Below are positions 1 through 5,644 of a stretch of DNA of 9,452 nt, in pieces. Numbering within the stretch: the stretch's first letter is position 1; every line of letters begins with the position of its first letter. Origin of the DNA: Pseudomonadota bacterium. GTDB lineage: Bacteria; Pseudomonadota; Alphaproteobacteria; SMXQ01. The DNA lies in contig JADFPK010000059.1 in assembly GCA_022562375.1 (NCBI GenBank), forward strand, positions 1 to 9,452. The letters run 5' to 3'. A program made the translations under genes and the position numbers. The notes under the pieces were generated by a model. The model saw only the letters and a program-made list of their open reading frames with translations, was not told where the DNA came from and made no database searches.

Positions 1-417
1 GTCATCCGCTACGAAGGCCCCAAGGGCGGGCCGGGCATGCGCGAGATGCTGTCGACCACCTCGGCGATCTACGGCAAGGGCCTCGGCGAGAAGGTGGCGC
101 TGATCACCGACGGGCGGTTCTCCGGCGGCACCCGGGGCTTCTGCATCGGCCATGTCTCGCCCGAGGCCGCCGTCGGCGGCGCCATCGGCCTGCTCGAGGA
201 CGGCGACATCATCGCCATCGACGCCGAGAAAGGCACCCTGGAGGTCGAGCTAAGCGATGGGGAGCTCGAGGCGCGGCGCCAGAAATGGAAGCCGCGCAAG
301 ACCAACCACAACTCGGGCGCCTTGTGGCGTTTCGCCCAACTCGTCGGTTCCGCCGCCAAGGGGGCGGTGACCCATCCCGGCGCCAAGGGCGAGACCCACA
401 CCTACGCCGATATCTGA
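1..417 (+). CDS. ilvD: Dihydroxy-acid dehydratase, C-terminal part (5' end outside window)
   Basis: The frame is open from the first base (GTC) to TGA at 415-417, giving 138 residues of a protein that starts upstream. IlvD removes water from 2,3-dihydroxy-3-methylbutanoate/pentanoate to make the 2-keto acids of valine and isoleucine synthesis, in the cytosol with an Fe-S cluster. The fragment carries the C-terminal family signature: GGPGMREML near residue 9, [13 protein letters not shown] at 35-47 and [11 protein letters not shown] at 49-59. The serine of GRFSGG (residue 41, codon 121-123) corresponds to the residue known as the catalytic base in the IlvD/EDD family. The ending ([25 protein letters not shown], then ETHTYADI) matches the usual alphaproteobacterial C-terminus, so the gene appears intact here. 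The downstream gene is on the opposite strand, so ilvD ends its transcription unit. A GC-rich hairpin at 421-427/441-447 follows the stop but has no T-run, so it is only a weak terminator candidate. Confidence 0.95.
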   Translation, partial: VIRYEGPKGGPGMREMLSTTSAIYGKGLGEKVALITDGRFSGGTRGFCIGHVSPEAAVGGAIGLLEDGDIIAIDAEKGTLEVELSDGELEARRQKWKPRKTNHNSGALWRFAQLVGSAAKGAVTHPGAKGETHTYADI

Positions 418-459
418 CCGGGCGCCGGCATCCGACCGGGCGGCGCCAAGGGTCTTGAA

Positions 460-651
460 CCACGGAGATCACAGAGATCACAGAGACAAGCACGGAATTT
501 CCCCGGACACATCCTCATCCGTTCGTCCCTCAATTAATTCCTTCCGTCTTTGAATTCCTTCCATCTATTCCTGGCCATCTATTCCTGGGCGCTCGGCGCC
601 CGGAATTTCCTCTCTCGGTGAAATCCTCTGTGTTCTCGGTGTGCTCTGTGG
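460..651. repeat. Intergenic repeat element with inverted CACAGAG-type arms
   Basis: This fills the gene-free interval between ilvD and the DUF1499 gene (418-709). The left arm (460-485) is built on a 9-nt period: CACGGAGAT, CACAGAGAT, CACAGAG. The right arm (626-651) is its inverted copy. Read on the minus strand, it matches the left arm at 21 of 26 positions with no gaps. The 140-bp centre is AT-richer than the surroundings. It holds GGAATTTCC at 494-502 and 602-610, the tandem 14-mer described separately, and a perfect 6-bp hairpin (GGGCGC-TCG-GCGCCC, 587-601). CACAGAG-rich intergenic repeats occur in many bacterial genomes as I recall them, but their function and mobility are unclear. I see no convincing ORF inside. 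The interval lies between convergent genes, so it may also form the 3' ends of both transcripts. Confidence 0.7.
561..588. repeat. Perfect tandem duplication of a 14-mer
   Basis: CCATCTATTCCTGG occurs twice back to back (561-574 and 575-588) with no mismatch. Just upstream, AATTCCTTCC occurs at 536-545 and again at 553-562, 17 bp apart, so the centre of the repeat element shows two overlapping layers of short duplication. With only two units this looks like slippage or a small variable-number repeat. It is not a CRISPR array. Confidence 0.85.
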
Positions 652-709
652 TGAGCCATTTCTTGTCGCCGGCGCGACCAGCGCCACGGTGGCGGCCGGG
701 CGGCGTGGT

Positions 710-1495
710 CTAGCCTCCCTTGAGTCTGGCGAGGAAGGCGCGGATACGTTTGGCGTTGGTCCCAAGATCGCTGGTGCCGACGCGCGAGAGCGAGCGCACG
801 TCGACGCGGCTGCCGCTGCCCGCCGCCGGGGTGACGCGGACGACGACGTCATCGATGAAGCCGAACCAAAGGGTCCGGTCGGTGGCTTCGATCCGCCCCG
901 CCGCCTGGTCCGCTTCGATCACCGTCCAGCCCATGTCCCGGGCCGTTGCCAAGGCGCGCTCGAAGGCCCGGGCGGGTGACAGCTCGAGGACGGCGGGGAC
1001 GATGTCGGGATAGGCCCGGAGCTGCTGGCTGGCGATGCCGGGTCCGCCATAGACCGCCGAATTCGGCGCCCCGGCGCGAAGGGCCAGCAATGCTTTAAAT
1101 TTGGGCGGGTTTTCGCGGTCGGTGGTGATGTCGTGGATCGGCGGAACGTTCCGCGCCGTCTGTCTCATCTGCCACGGCACGGCGGTGACGGCGAGCCCGA
1201 TGACGATACCGAGGAGGGCGAAGACGAAACCCCGCCGGCCGCCGCCGGGGCGGGCGAGGACGGCGCCGAGGAGGGAGACGCAGGCGGCGCCGATGCCGCC
1301 GTAGGCGACCCATTTCAGGATGGTGAGGCCCGAGCGCCAGTCCCAAAGGCCGAAGCGGTGGCCGGGCCCGGCGAGCGCCAGGGCGAGGGCGGCGAGGAGG
1401 GCGAGGGCGAAGCCGAGGAGCGCAAGCCGAGAGCGCGCGGCCGGGCGGCTCCGGAACGCGGCGCGGTCGGGAACGGGGACCTCGGTTTGGCTCAT
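710..1495 (-). CDS. DUF1499 family membrane protein
   Basis: This is a 261-residue protein of unknown function. Three hydrophobic segments (about residues 24-43, 58-81 and 89-108) precede a soluble DUF1499 domain at about 118-257. Recognisable family features are IHDITTDRENPP at 120-131, MGWTVIEAD at 188-196, GRIEATDRTLWFGFIDD at 200-216 and the terminal SRVDVRSLSRVGTSDLG. The topology suggests a membrane-anchored domain; which side it faces cannot be decided here. The ATG at 1495 is preferred because GAGG sits 6 nt upstream. The longer reading begins with TTG at 1507, and that TTG lies just before the GAGG. The gene starts 39 nt after the xthA stop on the same strand, so the two are probably co-transcribed. 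The gap holds a small hairpin (CGCCC/GGGCG, 1509-1524) that could modulate read-through. DUF1499 gives no biochemical role, and none is assigned. Confidence 0.85.
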   Translation of the reverse strand: MSQTEVPVPDRAAFRSRPAARSRLALLGFALALLAALALALAGPGHRFGLWDWRSGLTILKWVAYGGIGAACVSLLGAVLARPGGGRRGFVFALLGIVIGLAVTAVPWQMRQTARNVPPIHDITTDRENPPKFKALLALRAGAPNSAVYGGPGIASQQLRAYPDIVPAVLELSPARAFERALATARDMGWTVIEADQAAGRIEATDRTLWFGFIDDVVVRVTPAAGSGSRVDVRSLSRVGTSDLGTNAKRIRAFLARLKGG

Positions 1496-1534
1496 GGCGA
1501 TCCTCAAACGCCCCCCGGTGGGCGCCCTAGATTC

Positions 1535-2326
1535 TCAAGACCCGGGCTTCTGCAACTCGCACCAGATGGGGGTGTGGTCGGACGGCTTTTCCTTGTTGCG
1601 CGGCGCGCGGTCGATCTCCGATGCGGTGAGCAGATCCGCCGCCTGGGGCGAGAGCAGCAGGTGATCGATGCGCAGGCCGAAATCCTTCTGCCAGGCGCCG
1701 CCCTGGTAGTCCCAATAGGTGTAGCGGCCGGCCTCGGGATGAAACGCCCGGTAGGCGTCGGTCAGGCCGAGGAACATCAGGGTGCGGAAGCGCTCCCGTG
1801 TTTCCGGCCGGCAGATCGCATCGTCCACAAAGTGCTCGGGGTCGTAGATGTCCTCGTCATCGGGGGCGACGTTGTAATCGCCGCCCAAGACGAACGCCTC
1901 CTCGAAGCCCAGCAACCCCCTGACGTGGTTGGTCAGGCGCTCCATCCAGCGGAGCTTGTAGGGGAATTTCTCGGAGTCCACGGGATTGCCGTTGGGCAGG
2001 TAGATCGACGCCACCCGAACGATCAGGCCATCGCTTCCCGTCACCGCCTCGAGATAGCGCGCCTGTTCGTCGGCGGGGTCGCCGGGAAGCGCACACGTGA
2101 CGTCCTCGATCGGGAATTTCGACAGGATGGCGACGCCGTTATAGGTCTTCTGGCCGGCGACGGCGACGTTATAGCCCAACTCCTCGATCTCGAGCCGTGG
2201 GAAGCCCTCGTCCACGGTCTTGATTTCCTGCAGCAGCGCGACGTCGGGCCGGGCCCCGTCCAGCCATTCGAGGACGCGCGGCAGGCGCGCCCTGATCGAG
2301 TTGACGTTCCAGCTGGCGATCTTCAA
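1535..2326 (-). CDS. xthA: Exodeoxyribonuclease III (AP endonuclease), TTG start
   Basis: This 263-residue enzyme belongs to the EEP (exonuclease-endonuclease-phosphatase) superfamily. Exonuclease III cuts the DNA backbone at abasic sites and degrades 3' ends of duplex DNA during base-excision repair in the cytosol. All family landmarks are present: N7 in SWNVNS, the metal-binding E34 in LLQE, Y109 in SIYLPNGNP, D150 and N152 in GGDYNVAP, D221 in RIDH, and the D250-H251 pair in PSDH. E34 and Y109 fall at the same numbers as in the E. coli enzyme, which supports the start. The chosen start is TTG, giving MKIASWNVNS, with GGGAG 7 nt upstream. An ATG at 2392 would add a 22-residue tail rich in Arg, Ser and Pro that the family lacks. 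The length is normal (E. coli 268). The DUF1499 gene follows on the same strand, and the NDUFA9-like gene is divergent upstream. Confidence 0.95.
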   Translation of the reverse strand: MKIASWNVNSIRARLPRVLEWLDGARPDVALLQEIKTVDEGFPRLEIEELGYNVAVAGQKTYNGVAILSKFPIEDVTCALPGDPADEQARYLEAVTGSDGLIVRVASIYLPNGNPVDSEKFPYKLRWMERLTNHVRGLLGFEEAFVLGGDYNVAPDDEDIYDPEHFVDDAICRPETRERFRTLMFLGLTDAYRAFHPEAGRYTYWDYQGGAWQKDFGLRIDHLLLSPQAADLLTASEIDRAPRNKEKPSDHTPIWCELQKPGS

Positions 2327-2333
2327 CGCTTCG

Positions 2334-2338
2334 CTCCC
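2334..2338 (-). promoter_or_regulatory. Ribosome binding site that fixes the xthA TTG start
   Basis: The minus strand reads GGGAG, then 7 nt, then TTG AAG ATC. This Shine-Dalgarno sequence at normal spacing, together with the family-typical N-terminus K-I-A-S-W-N, selects the TTG at 2326 over the upstream in-frame ATG at 2392. Confidence 0.7.
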
Positions 2339-2382
2339 AAAGGGCTTGGCGCGGGAAAATGCCGGCGCCGATGGCGGCCTTG

Positions 2383-2411
2383 ATCTTAGCATAACGAAAA
2401 TCTTTGATCAG
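2383..2411 (-). promoter_or_regulatory. Candidate sigma-70 promoter of xthA
   Basis: On the minus strand, CTGATC (-35, 2406-2411) and TAAGAT (-10, 2383-2388) are separated by 17 nt. The match is 3/6 for the -35 box and 4/6 for the -10 box, so this is only a plausible candidate. The predicted leader is about 50 nt. The -35 box overlaps the first bases of the direct repeat at 2408-2433. Confidence 0.3.
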
Positions 2412-2433
2412 CCGGGGTGTGTCGCGGTTGGAA
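2408..2433 (+). repeat. Direct repeat, left copy (pairs with 3593-3618)
   Basis: The first 16 bases, TCAGCCGGGGTGTGTC, are identical to the copy at 3593. Over the full 26 nt, 24 positions match; the mismatches are the 17th and 23rd bases. The two copies have the same orientation, lie 1,185 bp apart, and bracket the NDUFA9-like gene. The copy lies upstream of that gene's start codon, in the region divergent from xthA. Confidence 0.8.
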
Positions 2434-2508
2434 ATTCAAGCGTATCCAACACGACACAGAAAAAAGACGGTGTTCGGGTTATGCTTCGATCCTTGGGAGC
2501 GAAACCTG

Positions 2509-3441
2509 ATGGCGTCCAAACGTGTAACCGTATTCGGAGGATCGGGATTCCTCGGTCGCCAAATCGTCAAGTGCCTGGCCGCCGAGGGGGTCGGCATACG
2601 GGTCGCCGTCCGGCACCCCGACCGCGCATCCTTCCTCGAGCGGATGGGCCGGGACGGGCAAATCGAACTGGTGCGCGCCGACGTATGGGAGGAATCGACG
2701 GTTGCCCGGGCGGTGAAGACGTCCACGTGGGTGATCAATACCGTCGGCCACTATGTGGAGAAAAGCGGCGCGACGTTCGACGCCATCCACGGGCAGGGCG
2801 CCCACAATGTCGCCCGGCAAGCCCGAATTGCCGGCGTCGAGCGGCTGATCCATATCTCGGGCCTGGGTGCGGACCCAGAGTCCGACTCCCCTTATGTCCG
2901 CGCCCGGGGAATCGGCGAAGACCTGGTCGAAGGCGCATTCGAGGGCGTGACCATCCTTCGCCCCAGCGTCATCTTCGGACCCGATGATTCCTTCTTCAAC
3001 ACCCTCGCCGGCATGGCACGACGGTTGCCGGTCCTGCCCCTGTTCGGCATCGGCCGCACGAACCTGCAACCCGTGTTCGTGGGAGACGTTGCCCAAGCCT
3101 GCGCGAGGGTCTTGGCCGATCCCTCGACGCGGGGCAAGGTTTACGAATTGGGCGGGCCCCGGGTTTACACCTACAAAGCCCTCTTACAGTTGGTGCTCGA
3201 GCAGGTCGACAGGAGAAGGGTTTTGGTCCCGTTCCCGTTCTTCTTGTGGGAGACGTTAGCGGCCATAATGGCGTTCTTCCCCAACCCGCCACTGACCCGT
3301 GATCAAGTGAAGCTGATGAAACGGGACAACGTGATCGAGGGCAACGAATTGACACTGGAAGACCTCGGGATTAGCCCGGTCTCCGTGGAAGAGATCCTGT
3401 GCGGCTACATCAACCCCGATCACGGGGTTCCAGCATCTTGA
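2509..3441 (+). CDS. NAD(P)-binding protein, complex I NDUFA9-like (atypical SDR) family
   Basis: This 310-residue protein has a Rossmann fold. The dinucleotide-binding loop is VFGGSGFLGR at residues 8-17, with R31/R35 (RVAVRHP) after the second strand positioned to contact the cofactor. LIHISGLGAD at 113-122, LRPSVIFGPDD at 150-160 and PVFVGDVA at 188-195 are typical of the NDUFA9-like and extended/atypical SDR families. In respiratory complex I, NDUFA9 is an accessory subunit that holds NADPH; many bacterial homologues lie outside nuo operons and their roles are unproven. The usual YxxxK reads Y129-V-R-A-R133 here, so the lysine is replaced by arginine. A hydrophobic stretch (about 239-257, ending before the PNPPLT motif) could touch the membrane. 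The start ATG has GGGAG 9 nt upstream; the frame is open further upstream (an in-frame ATC at 2407, for example) but without a better ribosome site. The gene stands alone, divergent from xthA and convergent with a cyclase gene. Confidence 0.82.
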   Translation: MASKRVTVFGGSGFLGRQIVKCLAAEGVGIRVAVRHPDRASFLERMGRDGQIELVRADVWEESTVARAVKTSTWVINTVGHYVEKSGATFDAIHGQGAHNVARQARIAGVERLIHISGLGADPESDSPYVRARGIGEDLVEGAFEGVTILRPSVIFGPDDSFFNTLAGMARRLPVLPLFGIGRTNLQPVFVGDVAQACARVLADPSTRGKVYELGGPRVYTYKALLQLVLEQVDRRRVLVPFPFFLWETLAAIMAFFPNPPLTRDQVKLMKRDNVIEGNELTLEDLGISPVSVEEILCGYINPDHGVPAS

Positions 3442-3442
3442 A

Positions 3443-3582
3443 CCTGTGCCCACCAAAAACTCCGTCCACCGCGGGGAACCTTGGATTTTCGCCTGACATC
3501 GTGACGTTCCCATAGGCGTAGCGCCGGCCACCGCAGGGTGCACCCTGCAACCGAGGCGGATGGAGTTTTTGGTGAGCACGGG
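3443..3582. repeat. Long imperfect inverted repeat (MITE-like or transcript-end element)
   Basis: The left arm (3443-3470) and right arm (3555-3582) are inverted copies. The core, CACCAAAAACTCC on the plus strand at 3451-3463, is matched exactly by GGAGTTTTTGGTG at 3562-3574. Across 28 positions, 24 are Watson-Crick pairs and one is a G-U pair. After one further mismatch, three more pairs follow inward (3472-3474 with 3551-3553). The 84-bp centre holds a perfect 16-bp palindrome and a small GGCG-TAG-CGCC hairpin near 3515. There is no ORF. The element begins 2 bp after the NDUFA9-like stop codon and lies between convergent genes. It could therefore be a non-autonomous mobile element, or a folded 3' end serving both genes. 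The T5 run is inside the arm rather than after it, so it is not a standard terminator. Confidence 0.75.
3533..3548. repeat. Perfect 16-bp palindrome
   Basis: GCAGGGTGCACCCTGC is fully self-complementary with no spacer. The flanking bases (C and A) do not extend it. A palindrome without a loop is more like a dimeric protein-binding site or a cruciform centre than an RNA hairpin. It sits off-centre inside the larger inverted repeat. Confidence 0.85.
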
Positions 3583-3592
3583 AGGGCGCGCT

Positions 3593-3618
3593 TCAGCCGG
3601 GGTGTGTCCCGGTTCGAA
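3593..3618 (+). repeat. Direct repeat, right copy, with tRNA T-arm-like end
   Basis: This is the second copy of the 26-nt repeat at 2408-2433 (24/26 identical). It runs directly into GGTTCGAATCCCGCC at 3611-3625, which resembles the T-loop of a tRNA. The stem pairs poorly (CCCGG against CCCGC), and no acceptor stem, D-arm or anticodon arm can be found upstream at the right distance. If real, it is a degenerate tRNA fragment and not a working gene. Integrating elements often leave short tRNA 3'-end duplications, but no integrase is present. Confidence 0.75.
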
Positions 3619-3631
3619 TCCCGCCGAAGCA

Positions 3632-3698
3632 GGCGCCGCGAACGTCCGCTTGTTAGCCGATCATGTCTGCCTTGCGCCCAACGGCGGACATTGGCGCC
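3632..3698. repeat. Nested inverted repeat with GTCCGC/GTCTGC boxes
   Basis: GGCGCC at 3632-3637 pairs with GGCGCC at 3693-3698, and GTCCGC at 3644-3649 pairs with GCGGAC at 3684-3689. The stem is therefore two 6-bp helices with an asymmetric internal loop. A related box, ATGTCTGCC (3663-3671), lies in the loop. The structure lies just beyond the cyclase remnant on the minus strand. It could fold at the 3' end of the cyclase transcript, but no T-run follows. Confidence 0.6.
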
Positions 3699-3701
3699 GG
3701 G

Positions 3702-3749
3702 TCACACGCCGGCGATGAGAATGGCGGCGAACCCACGCTCCACGCTCAT
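3702..3749 (-). pseudogene. Remnant 5' end of a third adenylyl cyclase gene
   Basis: On the minus strand, ATG at 3749-3747 opens 15 codons: MSVERGFAAILIAGV, then TGA. This closely resembles the first residues of the two intact cyclases (MERRLSAILVADV and MERRLAAILIADV). From the VER codon onward, 31 of 39 nucleotides match the 5' end of the nearer paralogue. The catalytic-metal aspartate has become glycine, and a stop replaces the following V-G-Y-S. Nothing recognisable as the rest of a cyclase follows to the left. The ATG overlaps the stop of the upstream cyclase as ATGA, so it could be translated by coupling, but a 15-residue product is unlikely to have cyclase function. I read it as a fossil of an array that once had at least three copies. 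Chance similarity is possible but unlikely given the orientation and position. Confidence 0.65.
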
Positions 3750-5488
3750 TCCGGCAGCCCCGCCTTGCGGAGCCCGTCCCGATAATGTTCGCGGTCTCGG
3801 CTTTCCGTGAAGGGGAGGCCTTGCACATGATCGGCGATGGAGAAGTCCGGCTTCAGGCTCAGAACCTCGCCGGCGTGCAGGCTTGCCTTCTCGTCCGATC
3901 CGAGTTGCGCATGGCAGCCGGCGATCTCCGCCTGGTGGCCGTAGCGGGGCACACGAACCTGCTTGAAAGCCTCGATCGCCTCCGCATAGCGTCGCCCGAC
4001 GTATAGGGCGCGGCCCAGCAGGTGCGCCCGTCCGGCGGCGGCGTAGGGGTCCAGGCGCATGGCCCGGCGCGCCCAGTCCGCGCCCTCGACCGGGCGACCA
4101 AGCCATGTCAGCAACTCGCTCCGCTGTATGACAACGCGAGGATCATTCGGGTTCAAGGCCAATGCCTTTTGATGATGGAGTTCGGCCTCTTCCAATCGGG
4201 CAACCATCATGCGCACTTCGCACATGATCCAATGACATTCAAAGTTGTTCTCATCGAGCGACAGCGCCTTTTCAACCGCTGCGACGTCTTGGGCAAACAA
4301 TTCCTCTTTGTTGTCGCCAAAGCCCCGGGCTAGCGCCTGACCGAGAGTACAAGCTTTCCACGCGTAGGCCTCGGCGAATTCCGGATCGAGTTCGATCGCC
4401 TTGTCGAGCAACCGAAGCGCCTCGGCGTTGTCTTCTCTCGTGGCGCGATGGTGGTGCATCTTGCCGCGGAGCACGTAATCGTAAACCGCCATGTCTTCCG
4501 GGCGCTTTCGCTTGATCCGATTGAGGTCGGCGCTTGCGAGCCGGCCCGGAATGGCGGCGACGATAGACCGCGTGACTTCGTCTTGAAGGTCAAATATGTC
4601 GGTCAGGTCATGGTCGTAGCGCTCGGCCCAGATGTGGTTGCCGCTCGCCGCCTCGACGAGCTGGGCGGTAATACGGAAACGCTTACTAGCCTTACGCACG
4701 CTGCCCTCGACGACGTAGGCGACTCCGAGTTCCCGCCCGATCTTCCCGACGTTGACCGACTGTCCCTTGTAAGCGAACGACGAGTTCCGCGCGATGACGA
4801 AGAAGGTCTGAAAACGCGAGAGTTCGGTGATGATGTCCTCGGTCAGGCCGTCGGCGAAATACTCCTGCTCGGCGTCGCCTGACATGTTGACGAACGGCAA
4901 GACCACCATCGACGGCTTGTCGGGAAGCGGCGGCGCCTCGGTGGTGGCGGCTTGCGGCGCGCTCGCCGCCGGGCCGTCCGCAACCCACTTCCAGGCACGC
5001 ACCAATTCATCGATGTTCTTGACCTTTTGCTCGCCCAAGTCCTCGAAAGCCAGCTCAGTCCTGTTCTTCACTTGATCGTAGACGGCGCCCGAGACGCAAA
5101 TTCCTCCTGGTTCGGCGAGCCCTTCGAGCCTTGCCGCCACGTTGACCCCGTCGCCGTGGATGTCCTCACCGTCGATGACCACGTCGCCCAAATTTATGCC
5201 GACCCGGAATTCGATCCGTTTCTCCGCCGGCACTCCAGCCTTGTGCGCGGCTACCCCTCGCTGTGTTTCCACGGCGCAGCGGACCGCGTCCATCACGCTT
5301 GGGAATTCCACTAGCATCCCGTCACCCATGAGCTTGACGATACGCCCATGGTGCTCGGCGATCTTGGGATCGATGAGGTCCGCGCGCAGGGCCTTGAGGG
5401 CCACGATCGTACCTTCCTCGTCGGCCCGGATGAGACGCGAGTAGCCGACCACGTCGGCGACTAGAATGGCGGAGAGACGACGCTCCAT
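3746..5488 (-). CDS. Adenylyl cyclase domain - TolB-like domain - TPR protein (downstream paralogue)
   Basis: This 580-residue protein probably converts ATP to cyclic AMP as a cytosolic homodimer; no signal peptide or membrane segment is seen. The class III cyclase domain covers about 1-165 and keeps every catalytic position: metal-binding D12 (ADVVGYS) and D56 (LMGDG), adenine-selecting K52 and D109, N116 and R120 (VNVAAR). A Pro/Ala linker (about 172-190) leads to a TolB-like (COG5616-type) domain at about 192-315, with VVLPFVNMSGD, YFADGLTEDIITELSRF, VVEGSVRKASKRFRITAQL and HIWAERYDHDL. TPR-like helices follow (about 353-510, with units ending LDPE, LDEN, LNPND and LDPY), implying a protein-binding sensory or scaffold role. 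The family is usually multicopy in alpha- and rhizobial proteobacteria, with mostly unknown inputs. The start is the ATG whose N-terminus matches the paralogue. It lies 156 bp after the upstream paralogue and has its own promoter candidate. Confidence 0.92.
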   Translation of the reverse strand: MERRLSAILVADVVGYSRLIRADEEGTIVALKALRADLIDPKIAEHHGRIVKLMGDGMLVEFPSVMDAVRCAVETQRGVAAHKAGVPAEKRIEFRVGINLGDVVIDGEDIHGDGVNVAARLEGLAEPGGICVSGAVYDQVKNRTELAFEDLGEQKVKNIDELVRAWKWVADGPAASAPQAATTEAPPLPDKPSMVVLPFVNMSGDAEQEYFADGLTEDIITELSRFQTFFVIARNSSFAYKGQSVNVGKIGRELGVAYVVEGSVRKASKRFRITAQLVEAASGNHIWAERYDHDLTDIFDLQDEVTRSIVAAIPGRLASADLNRIKRKRPEDMAVYDYVLRGKMHHHRATREDNAEALRLLDKAIELDPEFAEAYAWKACTLGQALARGFGDNKEELFAQDVAAVEKALSLDENNFECHWIMCEVRMMVARLEEAELHHQKALALNPNDPRVVIQRSELLTWLGRPVEGADWARRAMRLDPYAAAGRAHLLGRALYVGRRYAEAIEAFKQVRVPRYGHQAEIAGCHAQLGSDEKASLHAGEVLSLKPDFSIADHVQGLPFTESRDREHYRDGLRKAGLPE

Positions 5489-5511
5489 TCTCAGATTTCC
5501 CCCCGGTAGAG

Positions 5512-5540
5512 AGAGTAGCGAACCGCTAGCTGAGAATCAA
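5512..5540 (-). promoter_or_regulatory. Candidate sigma-70 promoter of the downstream cyclase
   Basis: On the minus strand, TTGATT (5535-5540) and TACTCT (5512-5517) are separated by exactly 17 nt. The match is 4/6 for the -35 box and 3/6 for the -10 box. The -10 box ends 23 nt before the ATG, leaving a short leader with a GGGGGG stretch (5499-5504) as the likely ribosome site. The upstream paralogue has a similar layout (23 against 21 nt), which strengthens the call. Confidence 0.5.
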
Positions 5541-5558
5541 CGTGGAGGTGGTGGTCTT

Positions 5559-5598
5559 GGAACTTCCGGATATGGCAACCATGGCGAGGGAACTTCCG
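5559..5598. repeat. Two GGAACTTCCG boxes spaced 30 bp
   Basis: GGAACTTCCG occurs at 5559-5568 and 5589-5598, exactly 30 bp apart (about three helical turns). Each contains GGAA-C-TTCC, a palindrome around one base. They lie 19 and 49 bp upstream of the -35 box of the downstream cyclase, where an activator or repressor pair could bind. No known regulator is assigned. Confidence 0.45.
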
Positions 5599-5601
5599 TG
5601 C

Positions 5602-5628
5602 CGGGAAACCTTCTTCGAGAATTTCCCG
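5602..5628 (-). terminator. Hairpin after the upstream cyclase; possible terminator without a T-run
   Basis: CGGGAAA (5602-5608) pairs with TTTCCCG (5622-5628) and TTCT (5611-5614) with AGAA (5618-5621), around a 3-nt loop and a 2-nt bulge: 11 base pairs in all. On the minus strand it begins 16 nt after the stop codon of the upstream cyclase. No T-run follows, so it may be Rho-assisted, mRNA-stabilising, or partial in effect between the two cyclase genes. Confidence 0.45.
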
Positions 5629-5644
5629 ATCCGCCGATTGCCGA

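Noticed and set aside
418..450. GC-rich hairpin 421-427/441-447 as the ilvD terminator
   Set aside because: A 7-bp stem exists but the loop is 13 nt and no T-run follows, so it cannot be called a factor-independent terminator.
536..588. Possible CRISPR-like array in the short repeats after ilvD
   Set aside because: There are only two abutting 14-nt units with no spacers of regular length, and no cas gene.
1133..2383. 416-residue plus-strand frame across DUF1499 and xthA
   Set aside because: It crosses two well-supported minus-strand genes, is low-complexity Gly/Ala/Glu/Arg at its start, and shows no family motif.
2327..2392. Upstream ATG (2392) as the start of xthA
   Set aside because: It adds 22 residues unlike the family, and the TTG at 2326 has a good ribosome site and gives the normal N-terminus.
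3560..3632. Possible tRNA gene, from GGTTCGAATCCCGCC at 3611-3625
   Set aside because: The T-stem has two mismatches, and no matching acceptor stem, D-arm or anticodon arm lies upstream. At most it is a fragment.
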